Origin: a virus
IMG/VR virus record: IMGVR_UViG_3300036790_000817
Span: 1-42,515 of that record
Length of the DNA stretch: 42,515 bases
Direction: 5' to 3' (one strand)
The notes under the pieces are model-generated. The model did not search any database. It was not told where the DNA came from and was given only the letters and a program-made list of their open reading frames with translations. The translations under genes were made by a program, and so were the position numbers. Each line of letters opens with the position of its first letter. Position 1 is the first letter of the stretch. Below are positions 14,585 through 23,557 of the stretch, one piece after another.

Positions 14585-15937
14585 CTAGCTGTGCATCTGC
14601 AACAGCTTCACCGGATGGGTGCCTGCGTCGAGCAGGTTTCCATCGGATCTCATGAAAGCGACAAAACCTTCCTCGTCGTTGTCGGCGTACCGTTCGACCA
14701 GGCGGCGCATGCGGATCGTGCCGACGTCGCGGATCTTGTACTTTTGATGCTGGCCAAAGCTGACGATGTAGGCGCTGCCCGCGAAGGCGCTCGCCATCGA
14801 CTGGTTGATGAAGAAGGGCCAATCGTTGAGCGTGTCCATCGCGCCTGTATTGAGGCCACCGCCGCCCCACAGATAGCGGCCGTAGCTGTCTTTCAACAGC
14901 CGCGTCTGCAACTTGATCGAGTCATGCAGCATGTAGCTGCACATCCCCTTTTGCCGATAGGCCGGGTCGACTGAGTGTTCGAGCTTGATGAAGTCGTCGG
15001 TGGAGACGGCGTTGTTGGCGGCCGTGGTCGCGCCGACCGCGGCGGCATTGATCAGGCCGTTGGGCATCGAAGCGCCGGTGCCGGTCGTGAACTCATCGTT
15101 CTGGATACGGCCGATGCGCTCGCCGAGCAGGTCGGAGAGCCATACCGACAGATCGAACGCCGAGTCTTGCAAAAGCTCGACGGGAACCTGCACCATCTTG
15201 CTGGTGTACTTATAGGCGCGCCAGTAGATGCGGCCGAAGGTTACGTCCTGCTCGGAAACCGTGACATTGGCCCCGATGCGAGCGCCTTTGTTGGACGTGT
15301 CGTTGACGGTGGGCCACGGAAGCTCCTCGCCCGTGTCGGTGCGGATCGTCTCAGCCGCCTGCCGAAGGCCCGAATAGCTGAGCAGGGCTTTTTCCAGGTT
15401 GTTGACGAATCCCTGGGGCACGAGCGCGCCGCCCGAGCCGGTAATTCCGGCGTCGAGGGCGCGGAATTCGCGCTTCATCTGGGGCACGTCGCGACGCAGC
15501 CGGATCTCGAAGGTGCGACGGGCCGGGTTTACTTTCATCCGCTCGCAAGCCCGCGTGTGCTGCTTGCCAAGCGGCTCGCCAAGCTGGCGGCGCATCCAGG
15601 CCTGCATGGCCCGTTCGTACATCCCTTCGTCGCGCAGGCGGCGCTCTTCGTCGCGCTCGCGGCGTTCCTTCAGCGTCAGCCGTACCTTGGGGGCGCCGTC
15701 AGGCGTCTGGCCTTCGCCGCGCTGGAGCTGATCGCGCTCCGTCTCTTCGGCCCGCTCGAGGATCTCGATCTGCCGCGTGCGGCTGTCGTAATCCGCGTTC
15801 AGAGATTCCCAGTTGGTTTTCTCTTCCGGCGTGAAGTCGCGCTTCTCGGCGGACAAGAGGTCGGCGTGTTCGCGGATCTTCTTGGCCAGTGGCGCGCGCT
15901 CTTCGCGCAAACGCTTGGCCGTCATCAGCTGCGACAT
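14585..15937 (-). CDS. Major capsid protein, HK97 fold
   Basis: 450 residues from MSQLMTAKRLREERAPL. Residues 1-120 are charged coiled coil, as in the delta/scaffold domain removed by the prohead protease. The mature body from about residue 165 shows the HK97 phrases: GITGSGGALVPQGFVNNL, the ELPWPTVNDTSNKG strand, a long YKYTSKMVQVPVELLQDSAF helix-spine region, and the late AGSAYIVSFGQHQKYKIRD with its A-domain. The upstream in-frame ATG at 16045 would add a stretch unlike the family. It is the capsid shell subunit. Confidence 0.92.
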   Translation of the reverse strand: MSQLMTAKRLREERAPLAKKIREHADLLSAEKRDFTPEEKTNWESLNADYDSRTRQIEILERAEETERDQLQRGEGQTPDGAPKVRLTLKERRERDEERRLRDEGMYERAMQAWMRRQLGEPLGKQHTRACERMKVNPARRTFEIRLRRDVPQMKREFRALDAGITGSGGALVPQGFVNNLEKALLSYSGLRQAAETIRTDTGEELPWPTVNDTSNKGARIGANVTVSEQDVTFGRIYWRAYKYTSKMVQVPVELLQDSAFDLSVWLSDLLGERIGRIQNDEFTTGTGASMPNGLINAAAVGATTAANNAVSTDDFIKLEHSVDPAYRQKGMCSYMLHDSIKLQTRLLKDSYGRYLWGGGGLNTGAMDTLNDWPFFINQSMASAFAGSAYIVSFGQHQKYKIRDVGTIRMRRLVERYADNDEEGFVAFMRSDGNLLDAGTHPVKLLQMHS

Positions 15938-16160
15938 GGGAAAGCTGCCCGTGTGTGAAAGTCGTGTTAAACCGTGTTCCAGGTTCTGCACGCCTTGGCG
16001 GAGCCGACTGGGCAGCCCGACGAGACTTGCACGCCTGCCCTGCATCCGCGCGGCTGACTGAGCGGCCGCACAAACGCCAGGCGACGTTCAACGGGTTCGA
16101 TCCTAGACGCCACACGTGGCCTGATTCAACTGGCCAAAAAAGCCAGAGCGAAGAATTTTC

Positions 16161-16225
16161 ACCACGGAGACACCGAGGCACCAAGCAATGCGGGCTCTCT
16201 CTCCGTGGCTCCGTGCCTCCGTGGT
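16161..16225. repeat. CCACGGAG-type inverted repeat element
   Basis: ACCACGGAGACACCGAGG left arm, CCGTGCCTCCGTGGT right arm; lies between protease and capsid genes, directly beside palindrome copy 3. Confidence 0.85.
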
Positions 16226-16233
16226 CGCGGCTT

Positions 16234-16247
16234 ATTTCCGCGGAAAT
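16234..16247. promoter_or_regulatory. Noc/parS-like palindrome copy 3 (ATTTCCGCGGAAAT)
   Basis: Perfect palindrome overlapping the stop codon of the prohead protease gene and abutting a CCACGGAG repeat. Confidence 0.85.
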
Positions 16248-16876
16248 TAACCGAGCTCGATCGCCCGCGCGCGGGCCGCAGCGATCGCCGCGTCGACCGG
16301 CGTGCCCGGCTTCTGAAGGGCCAGGAAACGCTGTACGCGGCCGTCGACGTCGCTACGGGCCTCGGCCGTCGTGGCCGTGTAGGCCGGGAACGTCACGGGC
16401 CCCACGTCGTACAAGTGCACGCTCCGGACTTCGCAGATCCACATGTCCTGGCCGTCGCGCGTTTCGCGCCGCAGATCCTCGTCGTCGACCGTGAACGAGA
16501 ACGAACTGCCCGTCACATCCTGCCGCGCCAGGTGCTGCAAGCAATCCTGGGCGATTGTGGTTTCGGCCGGGTCGATCTCGTAGGCCAGGCCCCGCGCGTC
16601 GACGCTCAACCGCATGGTGCCGGCCGCGGTGCGCCCCAGGATCAGGCTCGGGTCGTGGTTGAATAGACCGCGGCAGTCGTCCTCGCGCAAAGCGCGGTCG
16701 AAACAACCGGGCATGATCCGCTCGCAGTAATTGTCCCACAGCTGGTACTCGGTTTCGGGCGTACCATCATAGAACACCGAGCCGTACCCCCGGATTTTTT
16801 GCTTGTCACCCTCGGCGGCGCGTGCGACGGTCACCTTAGCGCGGGCCAGGGGAGTGAATCGGGTGCGCAAATTCAT
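16247..16876 (-). CDS. Prohead protease, HK97 gp4 / U35 family
   Basis: 209 residues from MNLRTRFTPLARAKV. It cleaves the capsid N-terminal domain during maturation. Family marks: the N-terminal KIRGYGSVFYDG strand, ERIMPGCFDRAL, the catalytic His74 in GLFNHDPSLILGR, and the Ser pair 124/125 in VTGSSFSFTV, then VHLYDVGPVTFPAYT. An AAGGAG lies 11 bases before the ATG, with the portal stop codon between them and a two-base gap between stop and start, so it is coupled to the portal gene. The stop codon overlaps palindrome copy 3. Confidence 0.9.
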   Translation of the reverse strand: MNLRTRFTPLARAKVTVARAAEGDKQKIRGYGSVFYDGTPETEYQLWDNYCERIMPGCFDRALREDDCRGLFNHDPSLILGRTAAGTMRLSVDARGLAYEIDPAETTIAQDCLQHLARQDVTGSSFSFTVDDEDLRRETRDGQDMWICEVRSVHLYDVGPVTFPAYTATTAEARSDVDGRVQRFLALQKPGTPVDAAIAAARARAIELG

Positions 16877-16878
16877 GG

Positions 16879-18552
16879 CTACGCGTCTCCTTCGGTATAT
16901 ACAAAATCGGTAATGGCCCGTTCCACCGCGGCCGCGACGTCGCTGGAAGTCTCGCAACGCTGGGCCGCCTGCACGGCCAGGTCGGCAAGCTGATCCCGTT
17001 CGTTGCGGCTGCTGCCGCGGCCTTGCAGTACGCGGCACGCTACCAGCGGTTTTTCCAACGACTCGGCGACCGCCGCCAGGTGCTTTTCCCGGATCTCCTG
17101 ACGGTTCCCGCGCTCGAAGGCCGTTTGCAGACGGCGCCCCATCCGCCCGGCGACCTCGCTGAGCATCCCGCGCACCACCGTTTGCAGAATGCTGCGATTG
17201 GCGTCGTCGCTCGTGGTATCGTTGCCCGTGGCATCGGTACCGGTTTCATCGCCGCCGGCGTCGCCGTCGTCGGGCGGCGTGCCCGAAGATTTCCCGTTCT
17301 CGACCTTCTGCGGATCCTTCGTCGGCGCCGCGGCCGCACGTTGCGGCGGCAGATAGGTTTGGCCGACGCCGCCGATTTGCGGCGGCATATCGGAATCGGC
17401 GCGGCACTCGTCGGCCGACCACAGCCCTGCGAAGCGCATCTGCGTGTAGAGCTGGCCGCGGCTGCGCGAGTCGAGCCGCACCAGGTCGCGGCGGCGGAAC
17501 TTGATTTCGTGCGATTCGTCGTCCTTCTCTCCCTCGCGCAGCAGCTTGTCGTCGCACTCGGTTTCCCAGCGGCACAGCCACGGGTCGAGCGTCTCGTCGA
17601 GATAATTCTGATCCTCCATCTCGAGCGAGGCGTAGGCCGTCCGCGCGTCGTCCCCCAGTTTCGAAGCGCTCATGTTCAACCAGTTGGCCACGTCGCGGAC
17701 GTTGTACTTGCGCGACTCGAGCAACTGCGCGTCGGCCGCCGACAGCGACACCGGGTTGGCCTTGGCGCCGTTGGTAAGAATGCCAGGCCGATGCGCCCGC
17801 TCGGCCGAACGGTGCATCTGGTCCCATTGGCGCAGCGTTTCTTTGACCGCCGACTCCTTCATGGCGTTGGGGAACTCGAGCACGACCGAGGGGATGGCCG
17901 AGTTGCGGAAGAAGCGGCTGCCGTATTTCTGCTGCGCAAGTCCTTCGCCGATCGTGTTCCGTCCCTGGCGAATGGCGCTGTAGCCGATCAGACCGTCGTA
18001 ACCGAGCCCCTTCAGATGCAGGACGTCCTCGGCCTTGAAAAACTCCACGTTGCCGCGGATCACGGTCGTATACCACAGCTTGCTCGCCGTGACGTCGGCC
18101 ACGCCATTGGGGTAATAACGCACGGGCCAGGTCACGTGCGGCAGCAGCGGCCACAGCGTCTGTACCTCTGCGGCGCCGTTGCGCTCGATGTAGCCGTAGC
18201 CGTTTCCCACGGCGATCGCGTGCCCCGTGAGCGTCTCCTTGAACGTGAAGGCCGTCATCTGCGGGTTGGCCTTCCGTCGCAGCGGCCTATACGCAGGATG
18301 GTCCCGATCGACCGACTTGTTTTCTCCCCCTTCGTGCAGCTCGTGAACCAACAGCGGCGTCTTGGCCACGGCCGAGCTGATCAAGTTCACGCCACGCCAG
18401 AAGGCCCCCAGCGTCATCGCCGTGCGATGGTTTACCCGTTCGCCGCTCTCGCTGCGGATGCTCTGCATGCCGTCGTACAGCCACTCCTCGGCGTCCAAGG
18501 GGACCGCGGGGTTTTCGATCGAGCGGCGACTGATCAGGCGGTCGAGGAGCAT
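16879..18552 (-). CDS. Portal protein, HK97 family
   Basis: 557 residues. It forms the DNA entry vertex. Recognisable stretches are VNHRTAMTLGAFWRGVNL, then SSAVAKTPLLVHE, the FKETLTGHAIAVGNGYGYI helix-strand, the LKGLGYDGLIGYSAI motif and NVRDVANWLNMSASKLGD followed by EDQNYLDETLDPWLCRWE. The C-terminal 130 residues are charged and low-complexity, then helical. There is no Shine-Dalgarno; the start codon is preceded directly by the arm of a CCACGGAG-type repeat, as also for terminase and CsrA. Confidence 0.92.
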   Translation of the reverse strand: MLLDRLISRRSIENPAVPLDAEEWLYDGMQSIRSESGERVNHRTAMTLGAFWRGVNLISSAVAKTPLLVHELHEGGENKSVDRDHPAYRPLRRKANPQMTAFTFKETLTGHAIAVGNGYGYIERNGAAEVQTLWPLLPHVTWPVRYYPNGVADVTASKLWYTTVIRGNVEFFKAEDVLHLKGLGYDGLIGYSAIRQGRNTIGEGLAQQKYGSRFFRNSAIPSVVLEFPNAMKESAVKETLRQWDQMHRSAERAHRPGILTNGAKANPVSLSAADAQLLESRKYNVRDVANWLNMSASKLGDDARTAYASLEMEDQNYLDETLDPWLCRWETECDDKLLREGEKDDESHEIKFRRRDLVRLDSRSRGQLYTQMRFAGLWSADECRADSDMPPQIGGVGQTYLPPQRAAAAPTKDPQKVENGKSSGTPPDDGDAGGDETGTDATGNDTTSDDANRSILQTVVRGMLSEVAGRMGRRLQTAFERGNRQEIREKHLAAVAESLEKPLVACRVLQGRGSSRNERDQLADLAVQAAQRCETSSDVAAAVERAITDFVYTEGDA

Positions 18553-18560
18553 GGGGGTTC

Positions 18561-18688
18561 ACCACTGAGATACTGAAACACTGCGGCACTGAGGCACAGA
18601 GAAACTAATAAAGAAAAACGCTTGATTTGCTATCAGTTATTCAAACTTGGTGGTCCCTGCTTCCTCCGTGGCTCCGCGCCTCCGTGGT
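18561..18688. repeat. CCACGGAG-type inverted repeat element
   Basis: Left arm decayed (ACCACTGAGATACTGAAACA), right arm intact (GCGCCTCCGTGGT); the spacer is AT-rich. It occupies the portal 5' region. Confidence 0.8.
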
Positions 18689-18696
18689 GAACGTTC

Positions 18697-18903
18697 CTAC
18701 GGACGCGAGTCGGGGCGCTGCGGACGCCTGGGCAGCGCCGGCTGCAGTGCGCCGGCGAGACTAACTCCCAGCAAAATCGTTCCTACCGTTACGCAGGCCA
18801 CGGGCCACGACCATTGGCAGATCCCGGTCGCCAGCAGCGCCAGGCCCGTCAAGGCCGTGCCGTCGCGCACCAGGCGCCCGATTGACTCTTCGCGATTCGT
18901 CAT
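18697..18903 (-). CDS. Small membrane protein between terminase and portal
   Basis: 68 residues. A short polar start (TNREESIGRLVRDGTA) is followed by two hydrophobic helices (LTGLALLATGICQW and ACVTVGTILLGVSLAGAL) and a Pro/Arg tail. The ATG overlaps the terminase stop as ATGA. Small two-helix proteins occur at this place in many siphophages without known function. A holin-like role is conceivable, since I see no other holin, but nothing here proves it. Confidence 0.65.
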   Translation of the reverse strand: MTNREESIGRLVRDGTALTGLALLATGICQWSWPVACVTVGTILLGVSLAGALQPALPRRPQRPDSRP

Positions 18904-20627
18904 TCGTCAACACCTTCGAAAGGGTCGTACTGGCGGCCATGTTTTGGCAGCGCTTGCTCGGCGGCGTCGTCGGGCTCGCCGAGATCCTCATCACTGTAAA
19001 ACCGAAAGCCGGGGTCCTCGGGCTGCTGGTCGACCATCGCTCGGCCGAGCGCCATGATCCCCGCCACAACGCCGTCGATCTTCTCGCTGCTTTTCTTTTT
19101 GTCGGGCTTCAGGTTGCCCGCCGGGTCCTGGCTGACGGCCATATTCTCGGCCATCCAATTGAGCACCTCATGATTGGTGTGCCGCAGCTTGTGCGTCACT
19201 ACCAGCCGTTCGAATTCCTTGGTCGGTGCGGCCATGGAGTAAAAGCCCTGGCCGAAGGCGATCACGTTCAAGCCGTCCGCGGCCAGCTCCATCGACAGCT
19301 GCGCGCCTTGGAACAGGCGGTCGACCGCCAGGTCCTTGATCCCGTAGATATCGGCCAGCTGGTTGATATCGCGGCGGACGACGGCATAGTCCATTGCCGT
19401 CCCTTCGGTCGCACGCAGCAGGCCGGCCTTGTGCCACAGATCGTAGGGGACCTGGTCCTTGCGGCTGCGCTCGCGAATTGAATCGAGCGGGCACCAGAAG
19501 TAGACCAGCGAATCGAAACCTCCCTCGCCGTCGGGGAAGAGAAGATACAGGCTCGTCAGATCGCGGGTGCTCGCCAGGTCCAGGCCGCCCATGCACTCGC
19601 GGCCGCGCAGCTCTTCGGCCGTAGCGCCGCCGGCGCATTGTTTCCAATGCTCCATCGGGATAAAGCGGCTCTCCTGGGTGACCCACTGGTTGATCCGGTA
19701 CCGCCGCCAGGCGTTCTCTCGCGCCGGGCTGTGACGCGCCTCTTCGAAGTCGGCGCGAAAATCAGCCAGGTTGATCGTGACGCCCAGGCTCGGGTTGGCC
19801 TTTCGCCAGGTGCTTTCCTTGCTCCAATCGTCGCCGTCGGCCGCCGCGCAGATCATGGTGAACTGGGAATTGTCGTGCACCTTTCCCGCGTGCACGCGCT
19901 GGGCATATTCGCGCACCTGCCAACACAGGCTGCGACGATTGAAGCCGGCCGTGGTGATCGCGAACAGCAGCGGCTGCTGCCGCGCGGCGAAGGCATAACG
20001 CAAAGTGTTCCACAGTCCGTCGCCGGTCTGGGCATGCAGCTCGTCGAAGATCAGGGCATGGATGTTCTTGCCTTCCTTGTTTTCGACGTCGGCCGACAGC
20101 GCCTGCAGGCGCCCGGAGCCATCCGGCAGCACGATCGAACGCGTGCTGGGGATCAGCCGCACCTCGCGCTTCAGCTCCGGGCTCTTGATCACCATCTGCG
20201 CGCATTCGCGAAATACGATCGAGGCCTGGTCGCGGTCGACCGCCGCACAATAGACCTCCGGGCCCGGCTCGCCGTCTCCGGTGAGCAAATACAGCGCGAG
20301 GCCGGCCGCGATCGTACTCTTGCCGTTTTTCTTGGCCCATTCGACATAGGCCTTGCGGAAGCGGCGCAGCGCCTGCTTGCCCGGCAGCTTCCAACCGAAG
20401 AGCGGTTTCACCAGCTGGTCGCGCTGAAAATCCAGCAGCTCGAACGGCTGGCCGGCGAAGCGCCCTTTCGAATGGCGGAGGAATCGCGGGAAGAAGCTGG
20501 CGGCATGATCAGCGGCGCGTTCATCAAAACGGCAGCCGTCGCGGGCGGCACGCTCGTCGGCCGCCGACTGGATCCAGCGGCGCGTCAGACGGTCGACCGA
20601 TTTGGGCAGCGCGCGTTTCTTGGCCAT
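18900..20627 (-). CDS. terL: Terminase large subunit
   Basis: 575 residues from MAKKRALPKSVDRL. It is the ATP-driven packaging motor and nuclease. Walker A is WAKKNGKST (about 97-105); Walker B is IHALIFDELHAQ (about 189-200); the coupling strand is LLFAITTAGFNR; the RNase H-like nuclease domain opens with GGLDLASTRDLTSLYL and ends around SSEKIDGVVAGIMALGRAM. It is of the Terminase_1, cos-type relatives that pair with P27 small subunits and HNH proteins. The frame is open to an ATG at 20756 that has an AGGA site from palindrome copy 4, but those 43 extra codons are translated CCACGGAG repeat, so the start at 20627 is preferred. Confidence 0.93.
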   Translation of the reverse strand: MAKKRALPKSVDRLTRRWIQSAADERAARDGCRFDERAADHAASFFPRFLRHSKGRFAGQPFELLDFQRDQLVKPLFGWKLPGKQALRRFRKAYVEWAKKNGKSTIAAGLALYLLTGDGEPGPEVYCAAVDRDQASIVFRECAQMVIKSPELKREVRLIPSTRSIVLPDGSGRLQALSADVENKEGKNIHALIFDELHAQTGDGLWNTLRYAFAARQQPLLFAITTAGFNRRSLCWQVREYAQRVHAGKVHDNSQFTMICAAADGDDWSKESTWRKANPSLGVTINLADFRADFEEARHSPARENAWRRYRINQWVTQESRFIPMEHWKQCAGGATAEELRGRECMGGLDLASTRDLTSLYLLFPDGEGGFDSLVYFWCPLDSIRERSRKDQVPYDLWHKAGLLRATEGTAMDYAVVRRDINQLADIYGIKDLAVDRLFQGAQLSMELAADGLNVIAFGQGFYSMAAPTKEFERLVVTHKLRHTNHEVLNWMAENMAVSQDPAGNLKPDKKKSSEKIDGVVAGIMALGRAMVDQQPEDPGFRFYSDEDLGEPDDAAEQALPKHGRQYDPFEGVDE

Positions 20628-20640
20628 GCGGAGAAGATTC

Positions 20641-20749
20641 ACCACGGAGCGGAGCGTGTTAACCACGGAGGCGCGGAGGCACAGAGCGAAGAGCAGAACC
20701 AGCGAAGTAATCATTTCCGTCCGTCTCCGTGCCTCGGTGCCTCCGTGGT
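20641..20749. repeat. CCACGGAG-type inverted repeat element with doubled left arm
   Basis: Two left-arm copies (ACCACGGAGCGGAG and AACCACGGAGGCGCGGAGGC) and a right arm ending GCCTCCGTGGT, just upstream of the terminase start. Confidence 0.85.
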
Positions 20750-20758
20750 AGGTCATTC

Positions 20759-20772
20759 ATTTCCTGGGAAAT
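20759..20772. promoter_or_regulatory. Noc/parS-like palindrome copy 4 (ATTTCCTGGGAAAT)
   Basis: Perfect palindrome one base past the stop codon of the small terminase gene, beside a CCACGGAG repeat. Confidence 0.85.
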
Positions 20773-20773
20773 A

Positions 20774-21241
20774 TCAGCTGGGACGCTCCGCTGTGAAGGC
20801 TGCCAGGCCGGTCGGCTGCTGCGCGGGCGTGGCGTCGATGCGCGTGCGGGCCGAGGGCGTGAGCCCCAGCTCGGCGCCGAACCGCAGCATCAATTGCAGG
20901 GCCTTGTTGGCGATCGGCAGGCTGGGGTTTTGCATCTCGGCTCCCATTACCGTCACGACAATAACTCCGCGCCGCGCGATGTCGCGCTCCGCGGCCAGCC
21001 ACCGTGACCAGCACTGGCAATAGGCGGCCAGCACGGCCCGATCGATCTCCGTGAGAATCCCCAGCGCAATCAACGCCTTGCACAGCCGCTGCCATTCCTC
21101 GCGCGCCGCGGCGTCGAGCTCGGCCGGGCAGGCTGGCTCGCCGGCGGCCGGCTGCGGCTCCCGCGCGCGCGACTTCCGCTTGCCGGGGTTTCCCTCGGCC
21201 AGCTTGAGCCGCGTCGGTTTTGGTTTTCTGCCGCGAACCAT
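20774..21241 (-). CDS. terS: Terminase small subunit, P27 family
   Basis: 155 residues. The basic N-terminus RGRKPKPTRLKLAEGNPGKR, followed by CPAELDAAAREEWQRLCKAL then LGILTEIDRAVLAAYCQCW, is the signature of P27 small terminases. A late GAELGLTPSARTRI matches the F.R.fGLTPsaRaRl end block. It recognises the packaging site and recruits the large subunit. It stands next to terL and close to an HNH gene, the arrangement of cos-type phages in which HNH, small and large terminase act together. Confidence 0.92.
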   Translation of the reverse strand: MVRGRKPKPTRLKLAEGNPGKRKSRAREPQPAAGEPACPAELDAAAREEWQRLCKALIALGILTEIDRAVLAAYCQCWSRWLAAERDIARRGVIVVTVMGAEMQNPSLPIANKALQLMLRFGAELGLTPSARTRIDATPAQQPTGLAAFTAERPS

Positions 21242-21250
21242 CGGGGCGTC

Positions 21251-22936
21251 CTATTGCGCGGCGATCGCGCTCAGTAGTGCATTGAATGCCGCGTCGCCCG
21301 GGTAAGGGCCGCCGATCAGGACGTGGCCGAGCGTGATGCCGAAACCGTTTTGCGAGATATCCCAAATCCCGCTGGTGTTGTCCCCCAGCCGCGCCAGGCC
21401 GTTGAACGTGAGCGCCGTGCAATTGCCCAGCCCGCTTGTCCAAAAATTGCTGAATGCGCCCGAGCCGCCGTCGTTGACCGTGACCGCCTGGCTGGCCCCA
21501 TCGATGAGAATTCGATAGGCCGGCGCGCCGAGTCCGCTGCCGACGTTGGCGATCGCCAGCGTGTGATTCGTCGAGGGCGTGATCCCCTTGTTACCGGCGG
21601 GGATTTTGCCGGTGGACTCGGGGCCGTCGAGCGATGAGATATCGCCACTGCCGCTGTCATTGCGCACGCGCAGCGTAAAGGGGTTCACGCCGTTGCCGCC
21701 GTCGTTGGCGTGCGGGGCATCGTTGGTGCCCAGCATATTGAAGCCCAGGTAGCGGAGCTTGGTATTGTCCTGATCGTCCGAGAACATGATCGACAGCGAC
21801 TCGGACGTGGAGGGCGAATCGAGCACCAGGTTGGCGATGATGTAGCCGCTGCCGAGCGAATTGAAAAGCGCCGGCAAGTTGCCGACGTACATCTGCGATA
21901 GCGCTGGAAACTTCAAGCCCGGCTTGCCACCGCGCACGGTGGCGGAGTACAGCGCCTCGGAATTGCGGTCCTGGCCGCCGACCGAGCCCGAGTTGGTAGG
22001 GAAAACGCTGGTGGCGGTTTTGCTGAGCAGCGCGTCGACCCAGGTCGGCGCCCAGATCTCGCTGCCGATCGGGCCGTTCTGCTCCGTGAGCGTATGACCG
22101 TTGCCGGTTGCGTCCGTGCGCGGGCCGCTGGCTTCGTTCATTACCCAATAGGAGAGCAGATTATTGTTGACGCCCCACACGCTGTATTGCGCGGCGGCGG
22201 TGTCATTCGGTCCCACGCCCGCCGATAGGTTGTAGACGGTGGCCGCCTCGGTCGAGCTCAAGGCGCGCGACCAGAACGTCAGTCCGTTCATGCTGAAATC
22301 GGAGTAGGTGGCCGCCAGGTTCGACCCCACGTAAAACGGCGTGTTACCGGTGGCTGGATTTTGCAGCAGTTGCGGCAGGCTGGACCCCGCGGGCGTGGTG
22401 AGTTTGGTTCCGTTCAGATAAATGGTGAGCACGTTAGGATCCGTGCCGTGCTGCGTACCGTCGTAGACGAGCATCACGAAATACCATTTGCCCGTCGTCA
22501 CGCTGGCGGGCACGCTGACGACCGCCGCGCCGGAAGATGTCGCGCCCTTCCAAGCCCAGAACTCGAGGTTCGCCCCCAACGTGCCACCCAGCCGCAACAA
22601 CCACACACCGTTATTGAGCGTGGCGTCGAACTGCGTCTTATTGAGCAGTCCGTCGTTGTTGGAGATCGAGTTGAAGCGCACCCAGAAGCAACTCGTCCAG
22701 GTGCTACTCACGCCGCCCGTCTGAAAATTAAAGGGGTCGCCGGCGCCCGCGTCGGCGATCTTGAAGTACTGGCTGCTGGCCTTGGTGAGCCGGGCGACCG
22801 TGCGTTGCTGGATCGTGCCGGGCAGATACGGATTCCACCAATAGATCGCGTTGGCGCGGTGCGCGACCGAGCGGCCGCGGCCGGTGCACACGCTTTCGAA
22901 TCCGCTATAGCGGAGGCCCATTCCCAGTGCGCCCAT
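21251..22936 (-). CDS. LamG/concanavalin-like double-domain phage protein
   Basis: 561 residues. Domain one (about 50-235) is LamG-like: WTSCFWVRFNSISNNDGLL, KWYFVMLVYDGTQ, LTIYLNGTKL and MNGLTFWSRALSSTEA are the usual strands. Domain two (about 290-561) has HTLAIANVG, YRILIDGASQAVTVNDGG and LTFNGLARLGDNTSG, again a jelly-roll with a closing ITLGHVLIGG. Such proteins bind carbohydrate. Its place upstream of the terminases beside a spike-base protein suggests a head fibre or receptor-binding appendage. ATG at 22936 or 22921 is possible. Confidence 0.78.
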   Translation of the reverse strand: MGALGMGLRYSGFESVCTGRGRSVAHRANAIYWWNPYLPGTIQQRTVARLTKASSQYFKIADAGAGDPFNFQTGGVSSTWTSCFWVRFNSISNNDGLLNKTQFDATLNNGVWLLRLGGTLGANLEFWAWKGATSSGAAVVSVPASVTTGKWYFVMLVYDGTQHGTDPNVLTIYLNGTKLTTPAGSSLPQLLQNPATGNTPFYVGSNLAATYSDFSMNGLTFWSRALSSTEAATVYNLSAGVGPNDTAAAQYSVWGVNNNLLSYWVMNEASGPRTDATGNGHTLTEQNGPIGSEIWAPTWVDALLSKTATSVFPTNSGSVGGQDRNSEALYSATVRGGKPGLKFPALSQMYVGNLPALFNSLGSGYIIANLVLDSPSTSESLSIMFSDDQDNTKLRYLGFNMLGTNDAPHANDGGNGVNPFTLRVRNDSGSGDISSLDGPESTGKIPAGNKGITPSTNHTLAIANVGSGLGAPAYRILIDGASQAVTVNDGGSGAFSNFWTSGLGNCTALTFNGLARLGDNTSGIWDISQNGFGITLGHVLIGGPYPGDAAFNALLSAIAAQ

Positions 22937-22948
22937 ATGCGGCCGGCC

Positions 22949-23212
22949 CTAGAAGAGAAGGTAAATCGCGGTCGCGGTGGTATTGGTGTTCATCACCTTC
23001 TGCACCAGGCCGATGATGTACGAGCCGGCGGCCACGCTGTGGTAGGTAAGCGCCGCGGCGTCGTCGCGGAGCATGATGGCCACGTCGCCGGCGCCGTCGA
23101 CGTACAGGCCGCGGACGCCCGTGAGCACGGTCGAGTCGCTGGGGACGCAGAGGGACTGGCTCGAGGGGGGGCTCTCCAATCCCTGCTGAAACTTGGTCGT
23201 GTCGACGGTCAC
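22949..23212 (-). CDS. Spike base-like protein (RCAP_rcc01079 type)
   Basis: 87 residues. The pattern GLYVDGAGDVAIMLRDDAA, then HSVAAGSYIIGLVQKVMN and TTATAIYLLF, fits small spike-base proteins known from gene transfer agents and phages (GLyvGgaGdva..l..G....f..vpaGt.lp.r...V.atgTTAt.IvaLy). It would anchor a fibre, fitting its neighbour, the LamG protein at 21251-22936. The start overlaps the HNH stop as ATGA. Confidence 0.72.
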   Translation of the reverse strand: MTVDTTKFQQGLESPPSSQSLCVPSDSTVLTGVRGLYVDGAGDVAIMLRDDAAALTYHSVAAGSYIIGLVQKVMNTNTTATAIYLLF

Positions 23213-23553
23213 GGTGAACCTCTCTTGCGGCGGTTGAGCTCGCGCATGGTTTTTTGCGAATGGTGCTTCTTGCAGAGGCTCTGCAGATTGCCCGGATCCA
23301 AGTCGCGATCAGGAAAACGCGGGTCGCGCGGCAGAATGTGGTCGACTTCGGCAGCCGCGGTATCGCGCCCCTGCGCCGCGCACTCACGGCATAACGGCTC
23401 GCCCCGCAAATGGGCCAGCCGGGCCCGCCGCCAGGCGCGCGAGGAATAGAACGCACGCCGCGGATCGCCGCCGCGATCGCGATCGTACTGGGCGCGCGTG
23501 TTGGCCTGCGCGGCGCGGGACAGCGGTCGATGCGTGGGAGGCAGATGGGGCAT
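23209..23553 (-). CDS. HNH endonuclease next to terminase
   Basis: 114 residues. The sequence RAFYSSRAWRRARLAHLRGE, then PLCRECAAQGRDTAAAEVDH and ILPRDP..., with NLQSLCKKHHSQKT at the end, gives the HNH fold: CREC and CKKHH hold the zinc, and the VDHILP His is catalytic. HNH proteins encoded beside terminase small and large subunits are needed for cos cleavage in HK97-like phages, and this one is in that place. The start is upstream of the coupled spike-base gene. Confidence 0.9.
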   Translation of the reverse strand: MPHLPPTHRPLSRAAQANTRAQYDRDRGGDPRRAFYSSRAWRRARLAHLRGEPLCRECAAQGRDTAAAEVDHILPRDPRFPDRDLDPGNLQSLCKKHHSQKTMRELNRRKRGSP

Positions 23554-23557
23554 GCGG

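Noticed and set aside
17023-18576. Plus-strand ORF of 517 codons
   Set aside because: Shadow of the portal gene on the opposite strand.
20628-20756. N-terminal extension of the large terminase (HGGTEARRRTE...)
   Set aside because: It is the translation of a CCACGGAG repeat; the family-typical start is the ATG at 20627.
21251-22936. LamG protein as a target of a diversity-generating retroelement
   Set aside because: No reverse transcriptase and no template/variable repeat pair in the window.
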